The notes under the pieces are model-generated. The model was not told the DNA's origin. It was given only the letters and a program-made list of their open reading frames with translations, and did not search any database. Source: JAGOPY01 sp964619555 (GTDB lineage Bacteria; Bacteroidota; Bacteroidia; Bacteroidales; JAGOPY01). Taken from it: 64,000 bases of DNA. The translations under genes and the position numbers were made by a program. This document shows, in pieces, positions 8,213 through 20,126 of this stretch. The stretch covers positions 1 to 64,000 of the forward strand of contig CAZUDV010000011.1 of assembly GCA_964619555.1 (NCBI GenBank), given 5' to 3'. The number at the start of each line of letters is the position of its first letter. Position 1 is the first letter of the stretch.

Positions 8213-10075
8213 TTAGGCCATTTCACTTAATTCAATCCACCGGTCGGATTTCTGGTCGATCAGGCGAAGAATTTCACCCATCCGTTCTGATTTCCGGGTT
8301 AGTTCTTCATGGCTGAGGCTGCTGTCGCTAAACGCGGCTTCGATCCCGGCTTTCTCATTCTCCAGGGTTTCAAGGTCTTTTTCCAGCTGTTCCAGTTCCC
8401 TCTTTTCTTTGAAGGTCAGTCCCGGTTTTCTCTCTCTTTGTGGCTTTTCAATAGCCGGCTCGATTGTTTTCTGTGCTGCTTTATTTTTTTTATCCTGCCT
8501 GTCGGCCCATTCTTTCCATTGCGAATAATTGCCTGGAAAATCTTTCACTTTTGCATTTCCTTCGAAAACAAAGAGATGATCCACGATCTTATCCAGGAAA
8601 AAACGATCGTGCGTGACTACCACCACACAGCCGTTGAAGTTGACCAGGTATTCTTCGAGGACATTCAGCGTGAGAATATCCAGGTCGTTGGTGGGTTCGT
8701 CGAGGACCAGGAAATTGGGGTGCTGCATCAGGACGGTCACCAGGTAAAGCCTTCGCTTTTCCCCGCCGCTGAGTTTATACACGTATTGATTGTGGGTAGG
8801 GTAGGGGAACAGGAAGTAATTCAGGAAGGCTGCCGCCGACATCCATTCGCCGTTGCCTGTCTTCACTTCGTCGGCGATCCGTCGCACTACGTCGATCACC
8901 CGGTCCTGCTCCTTGAACTGGAGTCCTTCCTGCCTGTAATAGCCGAATTTGACGGTCTCTCCCGGTTCGACCCTGCCTTTCTGCGGCTTCAGGTTGCAGG
9001 TGAGCATGTCCAGGAAAGTGGTTTTACCTGTGCCATTCCGCCCGATGATCCCCACTTTTTCATTCTTTTTGAAGACATGGCCAAAATGATCAACCACCTG
9101 CAATCCGGGCCAGGCAAAAGAAATATCTTTTACCTCCAGGATCTTGTTCCCGAGGCGTTCTCCCTGGATATTCAGCCGGATGCGTTCTTCGGTAAATTTT
9201 TGAGATGCTTTATCTTTGATCTCATAAAAACTGTCGATCCGCGCTTTGGACTTGGTGGTCCTGGCCTTGGGCATGCGGTCCATCCATTCCTGCTCGGTGC
9301 GCAGGATATTGCGGGCCTTTTCCACCTCCTTGTTCTGGATGTCGACCCGCTCGGCCTGGTGTTGCAGGAAGTAAGAATAGTTTCCTTTGTAGCGGTAAAG
9401 AGAACCGGTTTCCAGCTCGATGATTTCGGTGCAGACCCTGTCGAGGAAATAGCGGTCGTGCGTGACCATGAGCAGGGTGGTGAAGGAGCGGGAAAAGTAT
9501 TCTTCCAGCCATTCGATCATGTCGACGTCGAGGTGGTTGGTGGGCTCATCCAGGATCAGGAACTCCGGTTCGGTGATCAGGGCTTTGGCCAGTGCCACGC
9601 GTTTCTTTTGTCCCCCGGAGAGTTCCCCGATCTTCTGTTCCAGGTTATGGATCTTAAAAGCCGATAAAATCTGCCGGATGCGGGTCTCATATTCCCAACC
9701 GTTGCAGGCGTCCATTTCGGCTATGGCAAGGTGAAGGGCATTTTCATCGTGTGTTTCCAGGGCCTGTTCATAGGCCAGGATGGTTCGCTGGATGGCATTG
9801 GCTGAATCATAGACCTCATCAAAGACGGTTTTGGCATGGTCCATTTCCGGGTCTTGCATGAGGTAACCGTGTGAAACATTGGGGAATATCACCGCACTGC
9901 CTTCATCGGCGCTTTCCAGGCCGGCGATCGTGTTGAGGATACTGGTTTTCCCGGTTCCGTTGCGGGCGATCAAAGCCACTTTCTGTCCTTCGACGATGGT
10001 GAAGGAGATGTTTTTAAAGAGCACTTTTTCGCCGTATACCCGGCTGAGGTTCTCGACCTGGAGGAATGTCCGCAC
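8213..10075 (-). CDS. uup: ABC-F family ATPase, Uup subfamily
   Basis: This is a soluble tandem-ATPase protein without membrane segments, of the family that acts on ribosomes or branched DNA intermediates. The 620 residues contain two ABC domains. Domain 1 has ARNGTGKTS, LSGGQKKR and LDEPTNHLD; domain 2 has GRNGTGKTT, LSGGEKRR and LDEPTNDLD. A charged linker joins them. The C-terminal 80 residues (LTFKEKRELEQLEKDLETLE) form the coiled coil that marks Uup proteins, and total length is close to E. coli Uup. The start is GTG; a TATCTTTG -7 box at 10094-10101 puts transcription start about 12 nt upstream of it. Confidence 0.9.
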   Translation of the reverse strand: MRTFLQVENLSRVYGEKVLFKNISFTIVEGQKVALIARNGTGKTSILNTIAGLESADEGSAVIFPNVSHGYLMQDPEMDHAKTVFDEVYDSANAIQRTILAYEQALETHDENALHLAIAEMDACNGWEYETRIRQILSAFKIHNLEQKIGELSGGQKKRVALAKALITEPEFLILDEPTNHLDVDMIEWLEEYFSRSFTTLLMVTHDRYFLDRVCTEIIELETGSLYRYKGNYSYFLQHQAERVDIQNKEVEKARNILRTEQEWMDRMPKARTTKSKARIDSFYEIKDKASQKFTEERIRLNIQGERLGNKILEVKDISFAWPGLQVVDHFGHVFKKNEKVGIIGRNGTGKTTFLDMLTCNLKPQKGRVEPGETVKFGYYRQEGLQFKEQDRVIDVVRRIADEVKTGNGEWMSAAAFLNYFLFPYPTHNQYVYKLSGGEKRRLYLVTVLMQHPNFLVLDEPTNDLDILTLNVLEEYLVNFNGCVVVVTHDRFFLDKIVDHLFVFEGNAKVKDFPGNYSQWKEWADRQDKKNKAAQKTIEPAIEKPQRERKPGLTFKEKRELEQLEKDLETLENEKAGIEAAFSDSSLSHEELTRKSERMGEILRLIDQKSDRWIELSEMA

Positions 10076-10093
10076 GGTGTTTCAGATTTTGGG

Positions 10094-10101
10094 CAAAGAT
10101 A
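10094..10101 (-). promoter_or_regulatory. -7 promoter element of uup
   Basis: TATCTTTG on the minus strand is an exact TAnnTTTG match, 18 nt upstream of the GTG start. No good -33 box is seen. Confidence 0.5.
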
Positions 10102-10135
10102 GAGAAAGTGAGTTCCGGAATACGAATTCTCAGGA

Positions 10136-10150
10136 CCCGACAGCGTCGGG
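10136..10150. repeat. short GC-rich palindrome
   Basis: The hairpin cccgac-agc-gtcggg lies directly beside the rRNA terminator T-tract. It has the same form as the three hairpins found beyond tRNA-Ala in the rRNA spacer. Confidence 0.6.
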
Positions 10151-10151
10151 C

Positions 10152-10184
10152 AAAAAAAAACCCCGGCTTTTGACCGGGGTTTTA
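10152..10184 (-). terminator. intrinsic terminator of the rRNA operon
   Basis: On the minus strand, ccccggtcaaaagccgggg is followed by nine T. The hairpin lies just past the 5S gene and ends the rRNA transcript. Confidence 0.9.
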
Positions 10185-10190
10185 ATAAAT

Positions 10191-10299
10191 TTTGGCAACG
10201 ACATACTCTCCCACAACGAATGCAGTACCATCTGCGCTGGCGGGCTTAACGACTCTGTTCGGAATGGGAAGAGGTGGACCCCGCCGCAATAGTCACCAA
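10191..10299 (-). rRNA. rrf: 5S ribosomal RNA
   Basis: The minus strand reads tggtgactattgcggcgggg at the 5' end, contains the conserved cccattccgaac, and ends gagtatgtcgttgcca. Length is about 109 nt. It follows 23S and precedes the operon terminator. Confidence 0.9.
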
Positions 10300-10394
10300 A
10301 AAATCTTGAGCCTCTATGGGCTTTAATTTTTTAATCAACATGTTGCGAAAGAAAATACATGAATGGAATGGAATATCTTGTCATCTAGCAGAAA

Positions 10395-13297
<2,903 letters not shown>

Positions 13298-13358
13298 GCT
13301 AATCTAGAAGAATGTCAGGATAATCCAGACATTCTGTATTTTCTTTCTAATCAACATG

Positions 13359-13367
13359 TCAAAGAAC
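13359..13367 (-). promoter_or_regulatory. possible boxA-like antitermination element before 23S
   Basis: GTTCTTTGA on the minus strand resembles a boxA core. The same 9-mer occurs in the 16S leader (15369-15377), as expected for rRNA antitermination signals. The assignment rests on this recurrence only. Confidence 0.3.
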
Positions 13368-13371
13368 GTTT

Positions 13372-13424
13372 TCCCGGGTTGTCCCGGGATCTCCGACCGA
13401 GTCGGAGTCCCCGCTTTCGCGGGA
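13372..13424 (-). repeat. three consecutive GC-rich hairpins in the tRNA-Ala/23S spacer
   Basis: Three hairpins follow one another: cccggg-ttgt-cccggg (13373-13388), ctccgac-cga-gtcggag (13391-13407) and cccgc-tttc-gcggg (13410-13423). They begin 3 nt beyond the encoded CCA of tRNA-Ala, so they may be processing signals or inserted mini-palindromes. Confidence 0.6.
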
Positions 13425-13426
13425 AT

Positions 13427-13503
13427 TGGTGGAGAATATCGGATTCGAACCGATGACCCCTAGCTTGCAAAGCTAGTGCTCTAGCCAGCTGAGCTAATCC
13501 CCC
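13427..13503 (-). tRNA. tRNA-Ala(TGC)
   Basis: The cloverleaf on the minus strand has acceptor GGGGGAT, the D-arm GCTCAGCTGGCTAGAGC, anticodon loop with TGC, and T-arm GGTTCGAATCC. The 3' CCA is encoded. It lies in the 16S-23S spacer, the usual place. Confidence 0.95.
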
Positions 13504-13519
13504 CAAAACGTATCGAATG

Positions 13520-13593
13520 TAGTCCCGCGCAGATTTGAACTGCGGACCCCTACATTATCAGTGTAGTGCTCTAACCAACTGAGCTACGGGACT
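13520..13593 (-). tRNA. tRNA-Ile(GAT)
   Basis: The minus-strand cloverleaf has acceptor AGTCCCG pairing with CGGGACT, anticodon loop CTGATAA (GAT), and the T-loop TTCAAAT. A full CCA is not encoded after the discriminator A. It lies between 16S and tRNA-Ala. Confidence 0.95.
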
Positions 13594-13751
13594 ATACCTT
13601 TACCGTTGGGCAAGGCTTGGTTCCTCTGCTCAAGGAGGAGAATTAACACTGCTCGTTTTGGAACAAGCCTAATCAATATATAAAGATGAAGCAGCAGCGG
13701 AGCAAATGCTTTTTCCGGTGTTTATCACCGATAATTACAGCAAATCACTCT

Positions 13752-15272
<1,521 letters not shown>

Positions 15273-15368
15273 ATTAATGAATTATTTAATCTCTTGGACT
15301 TGCTATTCACCAAAATTGGAGTTATCTAATTTGGAGCATTTGCTTCCGCTAGGCTTGCTTCAATCTTA

Positions 15369-15377
15369 TCAAAGAAC
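15369..15377 (-). promoter_or_regulatory. possible boxA-like element in the 16S leader
   Basis: GTTCTTTGA on the minus strand is identical to the 9-mer ahead of 23S at 13359-13367. It is a plausible antitermination site. Confidence 0.3.
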
Positions 15378-15422
15378 TTTCTTCTTCTCCCTTTTTTCCT
15401 CTTTTTTGGACGAAAAGGGCTG

Positions 15423-15453
15423 CAAAGATATAACCTTTTTTATTACCTGCAAA
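15423..15453 (-). promoter_or_regulatory. rRNA promoter P2
   Basis: This is a textbook Bacteroidota promoter on the minus strand: TTTG at -33 (15450-15453), exactly 19 bp, then TATCTTTG at -7 (15423-15430). It lies about 150 nt upstream of 16S. Confidence 0.85.
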
Positions 15454-15566
15454 CTTTTTTATAAAAAAATGTTTTTTTGCGAAAAAGGGCATCTAATTTA
15501 ATGCAATTAGCTGCTAAATGCAAGTGTTTTCAGGTATTTTTAAAGAACGTTTTCTTTACGAGGGTG

Positions 15567-15596
15567 CAAAGGTAGAAACTTTTTTGAATATGCAAC
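15567..15596 (-). promoter_or_regulatory. rRNA promoter P1
   Basis: GTTG (15593-15596), an 18-bp spacer and TACCTTTG (15567-15574) lie on the minus strand. It is about 144 nt upstream of P2, giving a tandem promoter arrangement. The rest of the 15273-15769 stretch is AT-rich leader without genes. Confidence 0.7.
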
Positions 15597-15769
15597 ACTC
15601 AATACAATTAAAATTTTCTGAAGATATTAACAATTGTTGAAATCCCCCTGTAACCTTCAACGTACCTGCCTTCTACGTATCCTTTCATGGAAAGTTGCAC
15701 CCCAGAATCCCAAATTGAAACCATCGGGTCAGACCTTTACCTTATATATATGGTTCTTTGCTTATGTAT

Positions 15770-16432
15770 TCATTTCTGTATCCCTTCCAGGATCTTCTCA
15801 TGCCCGGGACGTAACCGGTAGATGATGTCCTGTTCAATGTATTCCATCTCAATAATATTTAAAAGAAGAAAACTGACCAGTATATCCTCCGCGGTTTCGA
15901 CCCTTATACCGGCGATCCGTATGAACCTTTGCAAAGTGATCCACGGATGAGCATGCAAATAACGCAATAGCAACTGCTCAGCATGCCCTACCCTCAGAAA
16001 GGCACCTTCACCCGCTTTTTCCATTCGCCATAATTTTAAAGTCACCCCGCTCGCCTTGAAATTCTCGTCCCGTTGACGAACGAAGGCAAGCCAGTTGCGG
16101 TTTTCATCCATTGCCAGATAAGGTTTCATTTTACCAGGCTGAACCGTAATCTCCAATACCTTTTTCCCTTCCACATTCCATTGCCTGATCTTCAAAGGGA
16201 TCTCTGGCCGGCAGTAGAGCCGGGATGCACCTTCCACCATGTAGAATTCTTCATCCGTCCTCACGCCGGCAATCGAACCGTTATCCTTTACACCCAGAAG
16301 TAAGCGGCCCCCGTCAGTATTGGCAAAAGCAACCAGGGTTCTTGCAATTTTCCGGGAATCTGATATTTCAAATTTAAAATCGAGCATCTGGTGCTCTCCT
16401 TCAGCTATCAGGCGCTTTAAATAATCAGACAT
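15770..16432 (-). CDS. AlbA_2 (Schlafen-type) domain protein
   Basis: The N-terminal half is an AlbA_2 domain (PF04326-like): EHQMLDFKFEIS, then ARTLVAFANTDGGRLLLGVKDNGSIAG near residues 30-56. Such domains are thought to bind nucleic acid. After about residue 125 the protein is predicted from its sequence to be helical (LLRYLHAHPWITLQRFIRIAG), possibly a winged helix. No catalytic function can be assigned. It is the last gene of the minus-strand group that includes the exosortase, 93 nt downstream of the membrane protein gene, and it may be cotranscribed with that group without being functionally linked. Confidence 0.8.
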   Translation of the reverse strand: MSDYLKRLIAEGEHQMLDFKFEISDSRKIARTLVAFANTDGGRLLLGVKDNGSIAGVRTDEEFYMVEGASRLYCRPEIPLKIRQWNVEGKKVLEITVQPGKMKPYLAMDENRNWLAFVRQRDENFKASGVTLKLWRMEKAGEGAFLRVGHAEQLLLRYLHAHPWITLQRFIRIAGIRVETAEDILVSFLLLNIIEMEYIEQDIIYRLRPGHEKILEGIQK

Positions 16433-16525
16433 CTATTTGGACCGGAAGCCTTTTAATATGAAAACTGAAATGCCTTAAGAACTTTTTTAAACACATTGAT
16501 TGAATATGGAAGCTGCCTTCTCCGC

Positions 16526-17041
16526 TTATTCTTTCCTTGTCAAATGGATAAGCCCGTACTTGAACGTATCCTTGACGATCAAAAACAGGACTATGATATA
16601 AAAACTGTCGAGCAGCAGGTCGTAAATAAACTTCACCGCCGGGGAACCATAGTAGCCGGTTAACAAAAGCAAATAAATCACCTGGATGATATAAAAGACC
16701 AGCAGGTTTTCTATGGCTGAACGGATGGCCTTCCTTCTATCTATATTGAAGAACAACAGTATCTGCCAGGTCAGTACCATGATGAACGGCAATAAGATAA
16801 GCTCAGCTTTCTGCGGAAATGAGCCTTTTTTACCGTCTATGATGGTCTTAACTATAAAAGTCGGCGAGTTGCCCGACATTTTCATACTGACAGATGTATC
16901 GTCGGAAAAAATGAGGCAAACATTGGCACCAAAGGTCAATGCCTTGGCATAAACCCAATCCAGCCCCCTGAACCATAAAATGAGCAGCAGGGCAGAAGTG
17001 ACCAGAACGATGATCACATTGATGTATTTTTTCTGTCTCAT
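16526..17041 (-). CDS. small multi-pass membrane protein, probable exosortase accessory
   Basis: The 171 residues contain four likely membrane helices (about 8-26, 80-98, 108-127 and 143-160). A hydrophilic segment lies between helices 1 and 2 (about 28-75). The ATG overlaps the exosortase stop codon by 4 nt (ATGA), so the two proteins are almost certainly cotranslated. Bacteroidota exosortases are often accompanied by a small membrane partner, which is the basis for this call. The sequence itself has no motif that I recognise. Context suggests a partner or chaperone in processing the surface substrate encoded upstream. Confidence 0.6.
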   Translation of the reverse strand: MRQKKYINVIIVLVTSALLLILWFRGLDWVYAKALTFGANVCLIFSDDTSVSMKMSGNSPTFIVKTIIDGKKGSFPQKAELILLPFIMVLTWQILLFFNIDRRKAIRSAIENLLVFYIIQVIYLLLLTGYYGSPAVKFIYDLLLDSFYIIVLFLIVKDTFKYGLIHLTRKE

Positions 17042-17667
17042 GACTGCACCTCCTTTGGCTTGAAATCGGGATTATTGACCTTGTCACGCCATGCCCACAC
17101 ACCGAAGATCATGAATCCAAACAGAATATTCCAGACATAATCGTGTGTTGTATCGAAAAGCTCAGGATAGTGCCTGCCGACGTAGCCCATGGCATAGAAC
17201 CTCAAATTATTCGTTATAAATATGATCCCCAGGAAGATCAACAGGTTAAGAAGCTTATGCTGTGGTTTCCAGTTGGCAAAAATAGTCAGGGCGATGGCAA
17301 ACAGGTAGAAATTATAAGCCGTACATTCCACGATGATTTCCATGGTGAACTGATCGACACTGAAGGTCGAAAATGCCAGCTTTTCAACGGGAAGGAAAAA
17401 TAATTTTCCCATCATAACAGTGGATGAAGTGGTAAATCCAACAATAAGATCCCTGAAATCCTGTTTAATGCCCGGTATATGAACAATTGCGACCATAACG
17501 AACCACAGGGCGAAGGCTTTTATCAGGGGCAGTAATTTGATAAGAAGTTCTTTCGAAAACAGGGGTTTTCTTGGCTTAATCTCTTTATCGCCGGTAGTTT
17601 TTCCGGTTAAATCGGTACGGACCGGTTTCGGAAAGCGGCCTGCCTTTTTTTCTTTTTGAGTACTCAC
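17038..17667 (-). CDS. exosortase/archaeosortase-family transpeptidase
   Basis: This is an integral membrane cysteine transpeptidase that cleaves C-terminal sorting signals and probably anchors the substrate. The 209 residues have a basic N-terminal tail (1-40) and about five membrane helices. The expected active-site residues are all present: Cys115 in VECTAYNFY, Arg156 in NNLRFYAMG and His175 in TTHDYVWN. The length fits the short single-domain Bacteroidota exosortases. It overlaps the small membrane protein gene by 4 nt. A gene with an exosortase-type C-terminal tail lies 230 nt upstream on the same strand, which strongly suggests an enzyme-substrate pair. The exact subtype (XrtX-like or other) cannot be settled by eye. 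Confidence 0.85.
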   Translation of the reverse strand: MSTQKEKKAGRFPKPVRTDLTGKTTGDKEIKPRKPLFSKELLIKLLPLIKAFALWFVMVAIVHIPGIKQDFRDLIVGFTTSSTVMMGKLFFLPVEKLAFSTFSVDQFTMEIIVECTAYNFYLFAIALTIFANWKPQHKLLNLLIFLGIIFITNNLRFYAMGYVGRHYPELFDTTHDYVWNILFGFMIFGVWAWRDKVNNPDFKPKEVQS

Positions 17668-17692
17668 TTGGTCAGATGGGTTAAATTCGGTG

Positions 17693-17723
17693 TAAAGGTA
17701 TTATAAAATTTTTTTGTTTAAAA
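17693..17723 (-). promoter_or_regulatory. possible promoter of the exosortase gene
   Basis: On the minus strand, TTTT at -33 and TACCTTTA at -7 are separated by 19 bp. The -7 box matches 7 of 8 consensus positions. It lies 26 nt upstream of the ATG. Confidence 0.4.
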
Positions 17724-17818
17724 CCCCTTATTTTCCGTAATTCAACGGGCATTTATTTTTTTGTATTACCTTTTGGTGTGGAGATGATTAATAGTCGGAT
17801 GGTGGTTTAAATAAACAT

Positions 17819-17857
17819 TTCGGGCCGGCAGTGAATCCTTCACTTAACCGGCCCGAA
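17819..17857 (-). terminator. long hairpin after the exosortase substrate gene
   Basis: A 10-bp perfect stem (ttcgggccgg / ccggcccgaa) encloses a second stem (agtgaa / ttcact). It lies 40 nt past the stop of the substrate gene. The U-run is weak, so it may act as a terminator or as a 3' stabilising structure that separates substrate from enzyme expression. Confidence 0.55.
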
Positions 17858-17896
17858 TGTCATTTTAACCGATGGCCTTAGAAAGATCCCGGTTTA

Positions 17897-19381
17897 TCAA
17901 CGGTTTCGCCACCATATAAATCCCACAAAAATAACGATCATGACCGCAGCTATAAAGATAGCCCAGTTGGAAATCGGGATGACTCTCGGGGTTACTTTTA
18001 TCAGGTAATCTTCAGTTTCACCGTCGTAAAAACTACCTGCCCCGTCCCAACCCGGGCCGACCTGGGATTCTGTAAGGCTGAAACGGGCCCACGCGTATCC
18101 TCCGTTAGGTCCTATGGTGAAGTTAGGAGGATTCAGGGTTGAAATGGGGCCGATAAAGCCGGCTGGTATCGGAAAATCGACGATGACGTGCTCTGTTACC
18201 ATAACAGATTGGCAATAAACAGTATCCAGCCAGTCTCCATCCATGTTCCAGTCAAATAGCAGATTAAAGTATCCGGGACTGGCGGTGTTAGGATTTATAC
18301 CATTAAGCCATATATCGATGCTCTGACCCCAGTAGGCGGTCTGGCAAGAGAGTCCGAGGGGCTGGGCATTTTGAGCACCGCAGGGGAAATATCCGTAGAA
18401 ACCAGGTTGTTGAAGCCCCAGGGTGAGGGGATTCGGATTCATCAATCCCTCATCGACTGGTCCAAGAGGCGGAGCTGTAGGTGGGATCGGATAGGGAAAA
18501 GTTCCGCACTCGTCCATGTTATACCAGTTTGGCCCGAAAGTCGGGCAGAAACCTGCATTCCCATCGTTTTCGCAATCCACGAATGCCCCGAAGAAGAGGG
18601 CGCTCGGGCAGCCGTGGGCAATGAAGCTATTGGCAGTTCCCACCATAATACAAGTTGGGAAATTGCCTATAACGACAGGGTTGATGTAAGCTGTATCGTT
18701 TTCGGGTGCGTCTCCGAAATCGTAATCGCCTTTGAACAAACATTCGTGCACGATAATGCCGCCGGGGCCGCCATCATACCAGGCAGACAATGGTGATTCC
18801 GGAGGTGGTGGCACCGGTTGCTGGAGTACCTGTATATTATTTCCGAAAATATCAACGGATATCCATTCCGGATTATAATCCGGTATTTCGAAATACAATT
18901 CGAACCATTGCCCTGGCTGGGGAATCATAGGTGGAACAGGTATCGGGCCATTGGTGGGTGATCGCTGGATGAATACTTCGGCCCCGGGAGGTGGAAATCC
19001 GGGAATGTCAGGATCCCATGCCGGTGTGCTCCAGTTCACAACGTAGAATAGCATCCCTGGGATTTCAGGATTTATTGTCATAACATAAAAACCCATGCGG
19101 ATCTTTTTCATTTTACTCATATCCAATGGATCATCAAAAAACCAAATATTGAACCATTGCTCCCCGGAGGGGGCCACGTAACTGTACCACAGCCCATCCT
19201 CGCCCGGTTCGTTGACAGGCCCGCCACCACTCAAGCCCGGTTCGATGGATGTTCCGATGGCAATCCAGAAATGGTCAATTTTAGGATCTGTGAATTCCTC
19301 CCCGTTGGGAGGTTGGGAGATAGCACCAATACTGGCGAATATCAACGCCATGAGAACGGATAAAATAAATTTTGGTTTCAT
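17897..19381 (-). CDS. secreted protein with GEVED-like domain and exosortase-type C-terminal sorting tail
   Basis: This is a probable surface-anchored substrate of the adjacent exosortase. The chosen ATG begins MKPKFILSVLMALIFASIGA, a clean signal peptide; an ATG 48 nt upstream would spoil it. The 494-residue protein is Pro/Gly/Trp-rich and Cys-containing. It carries a DFGDAPE segment mid-protein and a YDGETEDYLI motif near the end, as in GEVED-type beta domains. The last 29 residues form a tripartite sorting signal: the short motif IPISNWA, a hydrophobic helix (IFIAAVMIVIFVGFIWW), and basic RNR. This resembles IPTL/PEP-CTERM-type signals and is unlike the beta-strand T9SS domains found later in this window. 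Its ligand or structural role is unknown. Confidence 0.8.
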   Translation of the reverse strand: MKPKFILSVLMALIFASIGAISQPPNGEEFTDPKIDHFWIAIGTSIEPGLSGGGPVNEPGEDGLWYSYVAPSGEQWFNIWFFDDPLDMSKMKKIRMGFYVMTINPEIPGMLFYVVNWSTPAWDPDIPGFPPPGAEVFIQRSPTNGPIPVPPMIPQPGQWFELYFEIPDYNPEWISVDIFGNNIQVLQQPVPPPPESPLSAWYDGGPGGIIVHECLFKGDYDFGDAPENDTAYINPVVIGNFPTCIMVGTANSFIAHGCPSALFFGAFVDCENDGNAGFCPTFGPNWYNMDECGTFPYPIPPTAPPLGPVDEGLMNPNPLTLGLQQPGFYGYFPCGAQNAQPLGLSCQTAYWGQSIDIWLNGINPNTASPGYFNLLFDWNMDGDWLDTVYCQSVMVTEHVIVDFPIPAGFIGPISTLNPPNFTIGPNGGYAWARFSLTESQVGPGWDGAGSFYDGETEDYLIKVTPRVIPISNWAIFIAAVMIVIFVGFIWWRNR

Positions 19382-19562
19382 AATCATATGAATTAAATAC
19401 ATCCCAATCTTCTTATCCAGGCCGGCCATTGTTTATAATTCCGGTTTATTGGATTTGAAATCTTTTCGGACGAAATAATTCAGACCTGAAACGAGAAATT
19501 TGACTGAAATAAAGAAAGAGGATTAATTATCCGTATTCGATAAAAAATTTTAAATCTTGCCT

Positions 19563-19593
19563 TAAAGATAATACTTATTTATGTGAAAATCAA
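19563..19593 (-). promoter_or_regulatory. possible promoter of the exosortase substrate gene
   Basis: TTGA, 19 bp, then TATCTTTA lie on the minus strand in the gap after pyrI. This would give a leader of about 175 nt. The -7 box has one mismatch, the same final base as at the exosortase promoter. Confidence 0.35.
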
Positions 19594-19604
19594 GAGGAAA
19601 CTGA

Positions 19605-20072
19605 CTAAATAAATTCCATGTTTGACTTATCCGTTACCTTCTCACAGTAATGGCATTGAAGTTTTATTTCCAGTTTATCCAGGACTGTAAATTTAGTGGT
19701 GATCTTTTCGTGATTGGTAATACAATTGGGATTGACACAATGGACGAACCGGACGACCTGGTCTGGAATTTCCACCTGTGTTTTCTCGACAATCTGGTAA
19801 TCGCGGATCACGATAAGAGTAGCAGAAGGGGCTACCAGGGCAATCTTATTGATCTCATCGTGTTCAAAAAAACGGTTTGCCAATTTAATGATCCCTTTAC
19901 GGCCAAATTTTTTACTTTCCAGATTGGTGCCAATCAGGATCTGTTCCCCCGAATTTTCAATTCCCAGGATCTTGACGACCTGGAAAACACTTTTTGCCGG
20001 TATATGGTCGATCACGGTTCCATTCTCAATCGCCGATACCTTTAATTCTTTTCTTTTATCTGAATTCTCCAT
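19605..20072 (-). CDS. pyrI: aspartate carbamoyltransferase regulatory subunit
   Basis: PyrI binds nucleotide effectors and holds the catalytic trimers together in the aspartate transcarbamoylase holoenzyme. The chosen ATG begins MENSDKRKELKVSAIENG, which is in the nucleotide-binding domain; the ORF extends upstream but without homology. The C-terminal zinc domain has all four Cys ligands (CVNPNC and CHYC). The 155 residues match the usual length of about 153. It lies 54 nt downstream of pyrB on the same strand, the classical pyrBI order, so allosteric pyrimidine control is expected. Confidence 0.95.
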   Translation of the reverse strand: MENSDKRKELKVSAIENGTVIDHIPAKSVFQVVKILGIENSGEQILIGTNLESKKFGRKGIIKLANRFFEHDEINKIALVAPSATLIVIRDYQIVEKTQVEIPDQVVRFVHCVNPNCITNHEKITTKFTVLDKLEIKLQCHYCEKVTDKSNMEFI

Positions 20073-20126
20073 AATGATTATGCTAGGACAAAAATTAAGT
20101 TCAAGGCAACAGGTGCGTATCAAGAT

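Noticed and set aside
8309..9667. Long 452-codon plus-strand ORF opposite uup
   Set aside because: It is antisense to a clearly coding ABC-F gene with intact Walker motifs and shows no domain; it follows from codon bias in the real gene.
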